The notes below the pieces were generated by a model. It made no database searches. It was not told the origin of the DNA and worked only from the letters and a program-made list of their open reading frames with translations. The translations under genes were made by a program, and so were the position numbers. A stretch of 64,000 nucleotides of DNA, taken from assembly GCA_023548195.1 (NCBI GenBank), contig JAJHZJ010000808.1:6750389-6814388 (forward strand), read 5' to 3'. Positions 33,185 to 45,899 of this stretch are shown piece by piece; within the stretch, counting starts at the first letter, position 1; each line of letters starts with the position of its first letter. The stretch comes from Bettongia penicillata ogilbyi. Its lineage: Eukaryota > Chordata > Mammalia > Diprotodontia > Potoroidae.

Positions 33185-33385
33185 ACTGGGAGGCAATTAA
33201 GTTCAGTGCAAAAAAATGCCATATCTAGTGTGCAAAGGATCAGAGTTTGAATTGAGGTTCCATAACTCTCTTTGTGACTTTGTACAATCATTTCATCTCA
33301 GTTTTGTCATTGTGGAAGATGAGATGATTGAAAATGATGAGCTCTAAAGTCTCTTCAATCTCTCTATGATCCTATGCTGTAATGA
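33185..33385 (+). repeat. CORE-SINE (MIR-like)
   Basis: 'ctttgtgactttgtacaatc', 'atttcatctcagttttgtca', 'gatgagatgattgaaaatga' and 'caatctctctatgatcctat' form a forward SINE 3' half. Confidence 0.6.
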
Positions 33386-33389
33386 ATTA

Positions 33390-35675
33390 ACATTGCCTAC
33401 ATTGCTTTTCCTATAAAATATGTTGCAATAATTAAGGAAGCATATAGACGCAAGGTTAAATTCTGGGTACTGTCTTTGGCTAGGGACCGACAAGCTGTTT
33501 TACACAATACTGTTTACCAGCAACCCTTTAAGATCATGCCAATTCTTTTATTGTGTGAAAGGCGGGGAATGGTGACTAGATTACTGGGTCAGAACTGATA
33601 CTTCTGTTCTTTGACACTTTCACAAAAATAGAGTATCTGGGAGACCAACGTAGAGCTTAAAGTGTCAATAAAGAACTGGAATGAGGCTTGTTGGTCCCTC
33701 TGATGGGGCTAGGTAAATAGTGGTGACTTCGCTATTGTGAGAGAAGATTCCTGAATGACCAAAAGTGTCACTATCTAACATTCTTTACCATAGATCTTCA
33801 ATTGTAAAACCAGTGTTACATTGATACAATAAATCTATAGCATGTTTATTAGACATCTAGTGTGGTCATGAAGGCAGTAATGAATGCCTTGTTCTACTTC
33901 ATCTTCCATGTGAGCCAGAGGTATCAAATAGGCAACCTGCACTGTATTCCACAACACTCCCGAATGAAGTCCAAGCTAGATTAAAATGCAATTGGGAAAT
34001 ATTTAACAAAAACAGTAAAAATAGGATTATATATATATATTTATATATATACATATAATTTAAAATTAAGTCAATGCGCAACTCACAGAGACTCTTATGT
34101 ATGTATAAGTGATCCCCATTTCTGTTTGAGTTTGGTTTCAAACTCATCTGGTGTAAATAATATTATTTACCCCACTGATTTGGGGTACACCTAGGGAAGG
34201 CCCAGCCAGAGTACAGGTCTTAGAGGTAGGTGTAATTAAATAGTATGATTAAATAGGAGAAATGGGTTTTGTTGATGATGATTTGGAAATTATATGTTTG
34301 CCAGCTTTTCTTCCTTGAAAATGGTAAGACAAACTTAAGAATCTTATAAACTTAAGAATCTCTTTTTTGAATGAGGATAGAGATGCGCAAAGAAACAGAA
34401 TTATACCATCAGTTTTAAGAAGGAACTATAATAAAACAGCAGGCTATAGAGAAAATAGATGTAATTAAAATAAAGATTGAGCATACCTTGTGCTCAGCTT
34501 CTCTTAAAATGTTAGCTGATGGGAGGAATTGATGTATGATCTACAAGAGCTTTGACTATTGAACAGAAGCTCACAAAATTGGTTGTAATTTCTTGCATGC
34601 ACAAGTGTGTGTGTGTGTGTGTGTGTGATACAGAAAATCTGAGAGAAACATTTTGTCAGAACAGAAATAAAAAAATAAAGACAATCGAACTGTATAACAG
34701 GAGTGATGATTTCTGCATTTTAATTCATTTATTTTTGCAGAGGAAGTAATCTTCAGAGCTGATAAGTTTTCTTTCTGGGTCTATGCCCTTGGGAATACCT
34801 ATTCCTGGGCTTCCCTTTGCAAGTCTTAAAGCCTTGTGGACTCTAGGGTAGGAATGCCTCCTAGGTTGCCTTTTCTGTCTCGGACAATGCTTTTTAGAGG
34901 CTTATACTTCTAGGACAGGTTCTCTCTTCACATACTCCCTTTTTCTGATCCAATAAACATGACTCAGACTTTCCCTTGCATCTAGTTTTCAAGAGGTCCT
35001 AAGATACCTTTCTGGAAAGCTATCATTCAATTCAACTTCATCTTTGCTTGCTCTCTGGATGAATGACTAAGGTTTTTATGTTAGAGCTAAATTTTCACCC
35101 TACCAAAAAGTATTTGTAGACCAACAGATTTATTTTTAAGTTGAAGTTTCCCCCAAAGTTATAAGTGTAGACAGAGTATTCTGAGTTCTGTAAATACCTA
35201 ATTTTAAAGGAAAAAAAACTCTGCATCTGTATTATTGGAGTGCAATCTATCAAAATATGTCATACTCAACTTTTGCAAGATGTTTAATATTTAGGTAGTT
35301 CTGTTTAAAAAAATTAAGGAGTAGTCTCAGTCACAACAGTTATAGAGAATCTGTAGTAAACGTATTTTATAACAGGGGTTTGTAACCCGGAAAATTTGTA
35401 CTTGCCTTAAAATATATTTTCATAATATTATTTTTGATATAATTGATTTGCTTTGTAATCATGTGTTTTATTTTATTAATTTAAAAACACTATTCCTAGA
35501 GGGCATCTAGAGACTTCTCTGGGTTACTCAGGGATGATGTGATATCTCTTCCCCCACAAAACCCCTGTCTTAAAAGACAAAATGTTGTCTTAGCCACAGC
35601 TCTGATGAATAGCTACCTTTTGGGCTCAAGTTTCCTCAGTTATCAGAATGTTATATGTTGTTTATTCCTTACATT
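33390..35675. other. AT-rich DNA with short microsatellites
   Basis: No gene recognised. Contains an (AT)n patch at 34,030-34,060 and a short (GT)n at 34,603-34,627. A 45-bp scrap of Mar1-like SINE lies just beyond at 35,680-35,725. Confidence 0.45.
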
Positions 35676-35729
35676 CATAGAATGGCAGAATTTCAGAGCT
35701 GAAAGGGGCATCAGAGGTCAAACTTGGCA

Positions 35730-37950
35730 ATGAAATTCCTCTATAACATGCCAGGAAGCTTTTGTGGGGATTCTTTAAATTAGTTAATTATTTTGAGGAA
35801 GTAATTTAAAAACCGAGAAGCTAACTTCAGTAACAATAGCAATACACTCACACACACACATATTTTAACCTGGCTGTCCATGTTGTGTCCTACAGTAAGA
35901 GTGGACCACTTTTAACAGGATTGGACCTCTTTATAATAGGGCATCCTGTAGACCATTAGAAGTCTGAGGTTGAGGTAGAAGGAGAGAACAGAGGGAAGGG
36001 GGAATGAGGCAGGAGATTTGAATGAATGATATCTGTGTACTTATCTCTATAACAAGACAATGAGAAGAAAACTTAAAAATAGGACTTCTTTCTTTTTCTT
36101 GGCTTCCCTTATAACTATAGTTATAGTTATTTAACTATAGCTTTTGCACAAGGCTAAGAAATAGACCTTCATTACTGTACTTTAAGGTCAACATTTCATT
36201 GTTTTTCCTATTTGTTCATACCCTTTCAATCCCTGTCATGGACTTGATTTTTTAATAGCAGAAATAAGGGTAAAAATGGCACTGAGCCAGAAGTGGGGAA
36301 AGAATTACAAAGGTCACTCCAAACTCTATTTAGGCTTATTTTGGCTATAGTTTAGAGAACACCAGCCCAGAGGGTAGGGATATTTCATACAAACAGTGCT
36401 GGGATTATTTATCAAATTGCAACCAACCTGACATCTTTGATCTTTGTACTTTGTTCCTCAATTTGGGTTTTCTGTCAGTATCTATTTCCCTCCCAGGAAG
36501 ATATTCCATTTGACATTGTACTAGGACAGTAGCAAATGATAAAATGAAATTAATCCAAGGGAGGAGAAGGAAAAAAAAATAACAACACATCTTTGATTCT
36601 ACAGTTACTTGATCTGGAAATTCTCAGTCACGATTCTATTTTTGCTTTACTAGTAAAGGTCATTCTTTTACCTTGTAAGGTATTACTAGAATATGGACGA
36701 ATGCCATGAGACTGAAAGGAGCTTCCAGGCATAATGTTGGAACTTGTAGAGAAGACCCAGTTTAAATTAACTCAGGAAAGTGATAGAAACTTTCAAAGAG
36801 TAACAGAGAAACTGAGCTTTATCTCGCTGTAGGACAGGACTGGACAACACTTGGAAGGAAACAGTCTATCTTCTATAACGTTGGCCTACAACTTTTGGCT
36901 TCTTTTTTTATACCTTTTGTTGTCTTTCTTCTCATTGACTTGGTGCTTTTCTGTTTCAATTGAACCACTCTAGGCTTTTTTTGCCATGACCCTCTCTTCA
37001 TTTCTCAGTTCCCATCATCTTCTATTTTACCATCTCAGATGGGTAATCTGATAGTTATATTTGTGATATTATGCTAATAGGAGAATCTGAAGGAGACTCC
37101 TGTGTACTAAAATATTTTAACAATAATCCTTTGGAGGCAGTGTCTCTGCTGTTGTTATCTAAACCATCAACCTACATTCCCATTCTTGATTTGGTCTGTG
37201 AATTCTTTGATGTACCTCCAGCGATACAAATTGAAATCAATTCATGCTTGCCCAACTAATACTTTTGTCTGTGTTGTACCATAAACTTGCCATAATGGAA
37301 CTATGCTCATTCATCATTCTGGCAGAATTTTCTTTCATTCTTTGGGAAGCACATGAGTGCTAATGGAATGTGTGAACTCTCCATAGATGATTCCTGCTCT
37401 CACTGTTTTATCATAGCATGCATTTCTGGATGAGTCATCACTCTGATGAGTAGGAAATTCAAATATAATGAGGAAGAGTGGAATCATAACCAGGTAGTAG
37501 AGGAGATGCTTTTTGGGAAGGCAGACATCAAATTATATTGAATGCATGGCCAACTCTTATGTCTAAATTCTGACGGTGAGGCACAAGGACAAAGGAATGG
37601 TTCTGAACTCAGTTCCCCGGGTAAAGCTCCTAAAACTTTTTAATACTTTACATGGGTTAAGTGAAAAGAGCTTAAAATCTAGAAGAAGAAAAAGAAAAAT
37701 TGTAAAAATGAATTGTCTTGAAGAAAATAAATATTTTGTGAGTTGGTCATTTTATACCTTCTTTTCAGAATTATGTTGGTTATTTGTTAAATAAAGCCTA
37801 TGCCTGATTCATTTACTAGGATTATGTTCTCACCTGGTTAAATATGAGGGTGTAGCATCTTGAGACTTTATTTTGACGGATTGACCAGTCAAATCCCCCC
37901 ATCCCCTTTATGCTATATTTATTTATCTGGGAACATAAAGTATCCCCCTT
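35730..37950. other. no gene recognised
   Basis: About 2.2 kb without a clear repeat or exon. Includes a small palindrome-rich patch at 36,110-36,145 ('aactatagttatagtt'). Confidence 0.4.
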
Positions 37951-37954
37951 GTGG

Positions 37955-38062
37955 AATGTAAGCTTCTTGAGAACTGGGGACGTTTTACTTATGTAATGTA
38001 TACCTAGCACCTATCCCAGTTAAGCAAGTGCTTAACACATACTTGCTGAATTAATAATTGAT
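37955..38062 (+). repeat. L2 3' end
   Basis: 'ggaatgtaagcttcttgaga', 'actggggacgttttacttat' and 'gcaagtgcttaacacatact' followed by 'tgctgaattaat': the terminal block of L2. Confidence 0.7.
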
Positions 38063-38184
38063 TTATGGTATCCTGAAATCACACTCTTGATACCTTCATG
38101 CTTCACTGCTCTGATAAAACTGGCCCTTTTTCAACTAAAAAAAATTCTGTGCAGTATATAAACTCTTGGAAAATAGGGACCATG

Positions 38185-38400
38185 TTCTGTAGAATAATAT
38201 AATCTTTCAACTGAAAAGGAACATGGAGATCATCCAGTTCTAACTCCTCATTTTGAAAATAAGAGAACCAAAGCTCAGAAGAGTGAATTGACTTGTTGAA
38301 GGTGATACAGTTCTTTCAGGGTAGGCCAGGTACTAGAACTCGGCTCTCCTGAATATTCAAATCTCTTTCCACCATACCACAATACCTCCATTTCTAGAAT
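38185..38400 (-). repeat. Mar1-like CORE-SINE, near full length
   Basis: 'ctgaaaaggaacatggagat', 'ccagttctaactcctcattt', 'gacttgttgaaggtgataca' and 'ctctttccaccataccacaa' in reverse-complement order. Confidence 0.65.
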
Positions 38401-38799
38401 ATTTGATCAATTTAGAGGTCTTTAAAATCCAGTGAACAATGTGGGTGACATTGAACAGGGAGTATATTTGGATTGGTTGAAGAAGAGTAAGAGTAATAGT
38501 CAAGCCATTGAGAAAGAATCACTTGGGGGAGGAGAGGTGCAAGCACTTTGACTTTGTTCCCTTCCCATCTTCCTTGACCTTAGAAGGATTTTATAACCTT
38601 GAGAAGGTTGAAAGATTCATATTTCCCATCAGTGTCCAAGCAACATGCCCTTAGGACACTAGAGACTGGAAGAAATGACTGCACTGGAAGTGGAAAATAA
38701 ACTAGACACACTGAGGAAAGGCAGCTCTGTGCCTGTACAAGGAACCCCTAGAAAAACTACACTATGTCCAAGGAGGACTTCTGCAAAAGGAGGAAATGA

Positions 38800-39632
38800 C
38801 TTGTAGTGTCCAGGAGCTCATGTACTTCAATATTCAGTCCAATTTTTCTTGGACTTTGTATGTAATTATGGGAGAGTTCATCACAGAAATACAGTCAGAA
38901 GAAATCTGACTCATTGATATTGACTGGTGATTATGGAGTGGAAGAATACCAGTAGAGGCTTGTAAGCTGCAACATTAGCAAGACAATAGCCATGGTTACC
39001 TAGCACAAGACATCAGACAATCTTGCTCTGGGAACACAATCTATCAGTATGAGTGTGTGTAATGTTAATGGGATTTATGATCTTCCTGGCCCATAATAGG
39101 CCTCACAGGAGCCCATTAAGGAAGCTTGCTTAAGGGAATGTCGTGGTGCCTTCTGACTCTCTCTATATATTCTGAGGTTAGCATTTTGCTTTGGGGCTCA
39201 CTCACTGGAAGATTGTTGGTGTGATTTGGCCAGATGAGTCTCTGGATAGCCATTAAGGAGCTGGCCTTCCCTCCAGCATTGAAAATCCAGATGTTGGTGC
39301 TTCTCTCTCTGGTAATTATGTATTATGTATGTAAAGGTCAGAAAGTTGGATCTGTCTGTTGATCTGTGATGTATGTATTGTTTATGGTCAGACAGAAGTC
39401 CTGTCTGTTGGTCTTTATGCTATTTTTTCTGTTTGTAATTTCTGCTTGTAATTTCTGTTTGTATTTTCTCTAAGTTCATGGTGTTGATTCTTCCACTGAA
39501 CTAAGTGAATGATATGTATGTTTAACTGAAGTGATTTTTGGTAACTTAAACGTTACTTTCCTTTGAGAAAAGCAGATGCAAGAACCTGTACTAGCAGGTC
39601 ATCCTGGGTATGCTAGGGTGCTTGCCTTTACA
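38800..39632 (+). mobile_element. possible solo LTR (endogenous retrovirus-like)
   Basis: Non-coding block with a TATA-like 'ctctatatat' at 39,161-39,170. Downstream lie a run of short internal repeats (three 13-bp units at about 39,427-39,465; 'gtctgttgatctg' and 'gtctgttggtctt' nearby) and a plausible 'ttaca' end near 39,632. No gag, pol or env sequence and no target duplication recognised. The LTR assignment is tentative. Confidence 0.3.
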
Positions 39633-39930
39633 GTGTGATTTGGGAGAGGGTTGAGATAGTGAGTTGTAATTTGGATATTTTCCAAATAAACACACCCTGA
39701 TTTTTTTGGACCACCAGTAATTGGGGGGATTGGGAAAAGTCTTTTAAAAGAGGAAGGACATGAGCTGAATTTTGAAGAGAGCTAGGAGTTCAAAGAAATA
39801 GCATCAAGGAGGGAGAGAACTGCAGACATAGCAAAAGCATAAAGTCAGGAGAAAGGGAGAATGTTAAGCATGAAGAGCAGCAAACAAGCCAATTCTACTG
39901 GAAAAAAGGCATAAAAAGGAAGCAATGTAT

Positions 39931-39950
39931 AATTAGTCTGGAAAAGATGT
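39931..39950. repeat. target-site duplication, left
   Basis: 'aattagtctggaaaagatgt', partner of 40,251-40,270 with a few differences. Confidence 0.65.
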
Positions 39951-40250
39951 GTGTTTGTCCTTCATTGCTGAAGAAGACCATGCCATCAGACATGACTTAC
40001 ACTTGACTTTGTTTTGAGTGAGGGAGGGCTGTGCAGGTCACCAGCCTCACTTCTCCTCCAGAGCCATCTGAATCCAGTAACCAGATATTCATCAGGATGA
40101 CTGGAGATGACCCAGGATGAGGCAATTGGGGTTAAGTGACTTGCCCAAGGTCACACAGCTAGTGAGTGTCAAGTATCTGAGGTAAGATTTGAACTCAGGT
40201 CCTTTGGTCTCCTGCACTGGTGCTCTATCCACTGTACCACCTAGCTGCCC
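39951..40250 (-). mobile_element. RTE-tailed marsupial SINE, full length
   Basis: Reverse complement of the 24,660-24,959 element. The plus strand starts with the tail ('ccttcattgctgaagaagac', 'catgccatcagacatgac'), passes the body ('ggctgtgcaggtcaccagcc', 'catcaggatgactggagatg') and core ('cttgcccaaggtcacacagc'), and ends with the head ('ctctatccactgtaccacct', 'agctgccc'). Confidence 0.85.
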
Positions 40251-40270
40251 AATCTGTCTGGAAAGATATG
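40251..40270. repeat. target-site duplication, right
   Basis: 'aatctgtctggaaagatatg', partner of 39,931-39,950. Confidence 0.65.
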
Positions 40271-40924
40271 ATAAGACCAGGTTGTGAAAGATTTTCAGTT
40301 CTAATTAGAGGAGTTTGTACTTTATTCAAAAGACTGTGGAGAGCCACCAAAGCTTATGGGTTGGATGAGTAACATGGTCAGGCTTGAGCTTTAGGAGCAT
40401 CAGTTTGGCAGCTGTGTGGAAGACAAAGTTGGGAGAAACTAAATTCAAGGAGACTAGTTATGAAGTTCTTACAATCATCACAAGTGACGTGGTCCTGAAC
40501 TAGGGTGGTTTGGGTATGAATAGAGAGAAAGGGAAAGTAATTCACGGATTCAGAGAGTCAGAAGTGGAAGAGAACTTCATTAAATTTTTTGGGGGTCTTT
40601 TGTTTTTATATTACCCAAATTTTCCCTGTATCTTCCCTTGAGTCCCCACCGAACCATTATAAACCAAATTTAAAAAAGGAAGAGAAAAAAATTAGTAAAA
40701 TCTATCAACACATCAAAAACATTTGAAAATATATTCAGTGATTCCATTCATGTGTATCTTGCTCTGCAAAGAAGTAGGGGGTTATTTTTTTCTCATATAC
40801 TGTTTTTAGCATCATGTTTATTTTTTGTAATTTTGCAGCATTTAGTTTTAGTTTTTTTTTTTTTTGTGGTAGTTCTTTCTATTTGCCCTGTAGTCTTTGC
40901 AAGCACTTTTTTTTTTCCAGAGGA

Positions 40925-41050
40925 AAAAAATAGACCTGGAGAGATTAGTGATTTGCCCAAGGTCACAGAAGAAATAAGTTTCAAAGTTGTGATTTGAGCC
41001 CAGGTCCTATGACTCAAGAGCTCATGCTCTTTTCGTTATATTATGTTGCT
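40925..41050 (-). repeat. CORE-SINE fragment
   Basis: 'tggagagattagtgatttgc', 'ccaaggtcacagaagaaata' and 'tgatttgagcccaggtccta' in reverse-complement order. Confidence 0.6.
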
Positions 41051-41299
41051 TATTTGGCAGTTTATTAGATATGGGGGGGATGGGGAGAATGGAGTAGAGG
41101 ATGATTTCAAGGTTCCGAAGGTAAGTGACTGAAAGAATCGTTCTCGATCACCAAAACATTCATCTCACTGGCTTATCACCCTTCCTGATAGTCTATTGTT
41201 ATAGACTGATTAGTATGGATTAACAAATGCCATCTTTTAAAATGAAAGTGTTCTTGATTAAACCAAAGTAGTCTGTCCCTTACTGATAGTTATATCATT

Positions 41300-41460
41300 T
41301 TTTTTTTACAATAGTTTTGTGGTTGTTTTGAGATAATTGGGACTTAAGTGACTTGCTCAGAGTCACATAGTTAATAAGTGTCTGAGGCCGGATTTGAACT
41401 CAGGTCCTTCTGATTCTAGGACCTGTGCTCTATTTACTGTGCTACCTAGTTGCTCCTCTC
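41300..41460 (-). mobile_element. tRNA-derived marsupial SINE with poly(A)
   Basis: The plus strand begins with a T run (the A-tail), then 'gacttaagtgacttgctcag', 'agtcacatagttaataagtg', 'ccggatttgaactcaggtcc' and 'tgtgctacctagttgctcct'. Full length and only moderately diverged. Confidence 0.8.
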
Positions 41461-42164
41461 AATAGGTTTTGATGAATTAATGGAAAAATTTGGAGTTTTG
41501 ATCTAACAAGGGGGAATTTTGGAGTCTAGATATGATACCCCTCAATGAAAAGATACAGTGTCTTAGGAGCATCATAATGACTGTTCATCTCTGTAGATAA
41601 GATAGGATTCCCAAGCTTAGGCAACACATAGAGGACTTGAAAGGCACCATAGATAAGTAGGAAATTTTATAATTTTTCCCAGATTCTTTCCTTCATTGTA
41701 CCCTTTACTTTATCTGTCTATGAAGAGCTAGGAATAACCTTCATGATGGTTGAATACACATGGTGAATTCTAATTCACCCTTTGCCTGAATTGTGTAGTG
41801 TCTGTTTGCCTGCCAGGACTTCTCCCTAACAATCATAGAGGTGAACATTTACAAGGACAGTCTTTCTCTATTGGTTTTGGAATGTATTTCAAGAGACATT
41901 TTTGGAAATACCACGAGGTCCACAAGGAACTCAAGAAAGGTGTTGGATGGATGAAATCTGCTATGGATGTATTTTCTCTTTCTCTTTACAAAGCAATAGG
42001 AGAAGCCTTCATCCTGAGACTCATTGGATCTATTTATGTATAAACTGCAAAGATAGCTTTTTAACTCATTTATGTCCTCCGTCAAAGACACTTTGAAATT
42101 TTTTTCTCCCTCCAATACCATACTGAGAATTTAGACTCACAAAGTCTAAACAAGAGTTGGAAGG

Positions 42165-42625
42165 AGGGGTGTTCACTTGAGCAAGAATCCCTTCTCCAGC
42201 ATATCTGAAGGATAGTCATGCTGTCTTTTTATGAAATATCCACTTTCTCTTAATCTATTGTACTTCAGAATAACTCCAGTTAGAAAAATCCCACTTCCTT
42301 TTAAAAGCTCCTCAAATATTCGTGCTATTATGTCTTTCTTAAGTCTTTTTTTCTCCAGACTGAATACTCCCCCCACTTCCTTCAATTAACCCTCTTATGG
42401 AATGTTACAAGTCCTCTAAACATTTTGGTTGCCCTCCTCTGGATATTCTCCATCATGTTGAGGTTTTTCCAAAAACGTGGTATCCCAGACTATACACAGA
42501 GTTACAGATAGGTTTTACCAGAAGACAATATAATGAAACTATCCTTTCCTTGATATGAATCATATGTCTGTTTTTCAGTCAAGGATAGTAACCTTAATTT
42601 TTTTGGATGCTAATACTGTTGAATC
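42165..42625 (-). mobile_element. L3/CR1-type LINE 3' end
   Basis: The plus strand carries 'caagaatcccttctccagca', 'agaataactccagttag', 'ctttttttctccagactgaa', 'ttggttgccctcctctggat', 'gtatcccagactatacacag' and 'aatgaaactatcctttcctt': the complement of the L3/CR1 3' end, as at 1840-2275. Confidence 0.75.
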
Positions 42626-42659
42626 CCTTATGATGAATTTCTCATCCACCTAAGTGAGG

Positions 42660-43090
42660 GTAAGAACACAGGAAACTAACAGTAAAATAAATTGCTAATC
42701 CCTGACCCACTCACTCAGCTTCAGCTCCTCTCTCACTGCATTTCACACCATCAAGGCTGTAGCTTACAACAGAACTCTACCCTTTCCCTCCCCTTTCTCA
42801 GTTCTAGGGAAAACTGAAAGTCCATACTTGTCAGACAGTGTGGCAGAGCTTTGTGCTGTAACTGAGCTCCGTCAGAGAACCGAGGAACAGAAGACTCCGG
42901 GGCAGGACACATGTGAAGCTGTGTGACACTCCACTAAGCCTAAGGGAAAGAGTCCAGCAACCAGATGGGGCCATTTCTGTTCCTCCAGCAAACGTTTGTC
43001 ATACAGAATTGCCTAGACTAGGAGGAGGCTGAGATGACTTTAGTGTCCAGCCCCAGGGAAACCACAATCAAATGTGAAGGAAAAAGAAAC
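42660..43090. other. unique-looking, GC-richer block
   Basis: About 430 bp richer in G+C than its surroundings, without a recognised repeat or long open frame. Ends against the (TG)n tract. No splice or coding evidence. Confidence 0.35.
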
Positions 43091-43109
43091 TGAGCAATAG
43101 GGAAGAAAT

Positions 43110-43111
<2 letters not shown>

Positions 43112-43162
<51 letters not shown>

Positions 43163-43170
43163 TGCGCGTG
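43112..43170. repeat. (TG)n with terminal CG-alternating part
   Basis: About 24 TG units followed by 'cgcgtgcgcgtg': an alternating purine-pyrimidine run. Confidence 0.95.
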
Positions 43171-43526
43171 ACTGAAATTGAACAAGACTTCAACTAATTA
43201 CAAGAACACTCAGTTAAAGAACTTGAGCATGAGCAGATGAACTTTCAGTCCCCCAAAATTTTACCTCATTTTCAAAAAGAACACTTATCTGGTCATACTT
43301 GCATTAACTACCATACGTTTGTGGAATTAATTTTTTAATTCAAATATGGAATTTTACATTTTTCTCTAGTTGGTTTCATTTTATTAAATTAATCCCATTG
43401 ATTTAACTTTCTGAGATTTTTTGGATCCCGTTTTTATCACTCAATATTAGCCATACATCTAAGCTTCATTTTATCTGAACATTGAACATTAAATTGCACA
43501 TATATTACTCTGTTATTTGTCTTCGT

Positions 43527-43705
43527 AGAAGCAATATGTTATAGAAAGAGAATTGAGTCTTCAGTCAGAAGACCTATAATTGGCCTCACTTTCATCATTT
43601 ATAAAATAAATCTAACACACTTTTATTGTCTCATAATATTAAAAAATATAATCAATGTGCAAGTGTTCTGTAACCAGTAAAATCTATTTACATGTAAACT
43701 ATTAC
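43527..43705 (+). repeat. CORE-SINE (MIR-like) fragment
   Basis: 'agaaagagaattgagtcttc', 'agtcagaagacctataattg' and 'catcatttataaaataaatc' in forward SINE order. Confidence 0.55.
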
Positions 43706-43809
43706 TAATATTAATAGTATAACATACATTTCTTTGCCTTTTTGGTGATACTAGAATTCTATAACAGGTTTATCATATCTAATCTTGGACTAGGATATTC
43801 TGTCATCAG

Positions 43810-44030
43810 GTTGGATTATGAGAGGTGCACAGAATCTGGAGTTGGAAGACCTAGTTGGCTTTAACTGCCAGTTCTATCACTTAGATGATTTCTTTTTATC
43901 ACTCTAAGCCTTGTAAAATGGGAATCATTATAACTATCTACTACACAGAGTTGTTCTGAGGAAAGCATTTTATAAACTGTAAAGTATTATAGAGGCAGAA
44001 GTTACTGTTAAGAATAGTGATAATAGAGAT
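43810..44030 (+). repeat. CORE-SINE (MIR-like), near full length
   Basis: 'tctggagttggaagacctag', 'cttgtaaaatgggaatcatt', 'ctacacagagttgttctgag' and 'gaaagcattttataaactgt' in forward order. Confidence 0.7.
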
Positions 44031-44469
44031 ATACTACTTTAAATGCTTCTCATTATCTTGTTTTCATACATATATGTATATGTATATATTAATCACCTCT
44101 CAAATTTTAGAAAAAAATCAAGAAAAAAAATTTCATTCTAGTACAATCCCTCTCCAGCTTTTTAAAGTATCCATTCTAAAACTTCATCTGTGAAATGCTA
44201 CTGTAGACTCAAGGAACAGCATAGAAACATATAATAGCTTCACAGATATGAACAGAGCCTTCTCTCTTTGTAGGAAGCCATTGGAGACTTTCCTTAAGGA
44301 GACTGTGTATTCTTCTTTAAAAAAATTAACTAATGATTTTTTAAAAAATGATAATTTTATGTTTTTAAAAAAAGCTCCTAGTAAACAATAAATATAGTAA
44401 ATATTTATCCTAGTAAATATAATCCTAATAAATAAATTTCCTAATAAATAAAATTTTATTAATTCAATA

Positions 44470-45470
44470 GTCTTTTTTTGCTTCCAATGTTGATAATTTC
44501 TTTTCTTTAATTTTTAGAATTTCTATTTGGTGTTTGTGTTTTTTAATGTGTTGGGTTTTTTTTTATTGTTGCTTTTCCAATTAAGTGATCTCTACCTTTT
44601 CTTGATGAAAATATTTAGAAATATAAATCCAAGTACTGCTTTGATGACATTTCATAATTTTAGTATGTTGTTACATTGTTGTCATCATCCTTAATGAAAA
44701 TTTTTGATTATTTTTATAATATTTTCCTTGACCCATTTTTAGGATTAAGTTACTTAGTCCCCAATGAGTTTTTAGTCTCTATTTAAAGGCACTTGTACAC
44801 AATTTGCATTGTGTTATGATCAGTGCAATACGCATTTAATATTTCTGCCTTTTTGCATTTGTTTATAAGGTTTTTATGCCCCAGTGCATGGTCAATTTCT
44901 GCAAAGGTACCAAACACAATAGAGAAATATGCATACTCCTTTTTATTCCCTTTTAGTAATATTTAGAAATTTTATATCTATTTTTAAAATAATTCAAAAT
45001 TTTCATTTTTTTGTTAGTTTACCTAGGTCTAACCTAGGTAAATTTAGGTATCCCACTGACCCATTTAACATTTTCTTTAAGAATTAAAGATAATATAGCA
45101 TTTGGTGCATATGTTTAATACCAATATTACTTCGGTGTCTATGGTAACTTTGATTAAAATGTAATTTCCCTGTTTATCTTTTAAACTAGGTCCTGTTTGC
45201 TGTTGCTTTGTCTGAAATCATGATTGCTATCCTTACACTTTTTACTGCAGCTGAAACATGATAGATTTTCTCCTAGATCCTTAAACTCTTATGCTTCTTT
45301 ATGTTTTAAGTATTTTTATTATAAACTATTGTGAGATTCTGTTTTCTAATCCATTCTGTTATCTTCTTCCATCCCATTCACATCCACAGATATGACAGTG
45401 AGTTGTGTATTTACCTCCATCCCATTCTATTATATATTTTTTCTTCTCTCTGTCTCCTTTTGTATCTTTA
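44470..45470 (-). mobile_element. older L1, 3' half of a split element (ORF2 endonuclease region)
   Basis: Matches the antisense endonuclease/spacer region of the younger L1 (48,600-49,640): 'ttaggattaagttacttagt' against 48,860, 'ttgtgttatgatcagtgcaa' against 48,930, 'atgccccagtgcatggtcaa' against 49,000, 'cccattcacatccacagata' against 49,575. Far more diverged than the younger L1, with no usable frame. Its continuation lies at 52,226-53,195, past the inserted L1. Confidence 0.8.
45453..45470. repeat. target-site duplication, left (younger L1)
   Basis: 'tctccttttgtatcttta' next to the A-rich 3' end of the L1; pairs with 'tctccttttttgtcttta' at 52,208-52,225. Confidence 0.85.
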
Positions 45471-45899
45471 TTTTTTATTATAATATATATATTCTTAATT
45501 GTATTTTCAGTGTTCTGCAATCACTACCATATAACTTAGATTTTCTCCCCCTTCCGCCCCTTATCTTCCCCCTCCCTCCCTGAGATGGCATACAATTTTA
45601 TGTAAGTTCTACGCATACATTCCTATTAAATACATTTTCACTATAGTCATGCTATGTAGAAGAATTAAAATGAGTGGGAGAAATCATATAACAAACCAAA
45701 ATGCAATTCAAAAGAAAATGATCTGCTCCATTCTGTGATTGAATTCCATAGTTCTTTCTCTGGATGTGGAAGGCATTTTGCCTTAAAAGACCATTGGAAT
45801 TTTTTTTATAAGTCCTTGCATTACAAAGAAGTACCAGAAAAAACTCTTGCACACTGTGGTCTATACTGTGCACAAAGTTCTGGTTCTGCTCCTTTCACT

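Larger units (their letters stand above)
39735..40560 (+). repeat. ancient mammal-wide purine-rich repeat, split by RTE-SINE
   Basis: Left part: 'gagctgaattttgaagagag', 'ctaggagttcaaagaaatag'. Right part: 'agaccaggttgtgaaagatt', 'agtttgtactttattcaaaa', 'gtaacatggtcaggcttgag', 'agtttggcagctgtgtggaa'. This is a widespread non-coding mammalian repeat; I do not assign a family name. The insertion is at 39,951-40,250. Confidence 0.6.
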
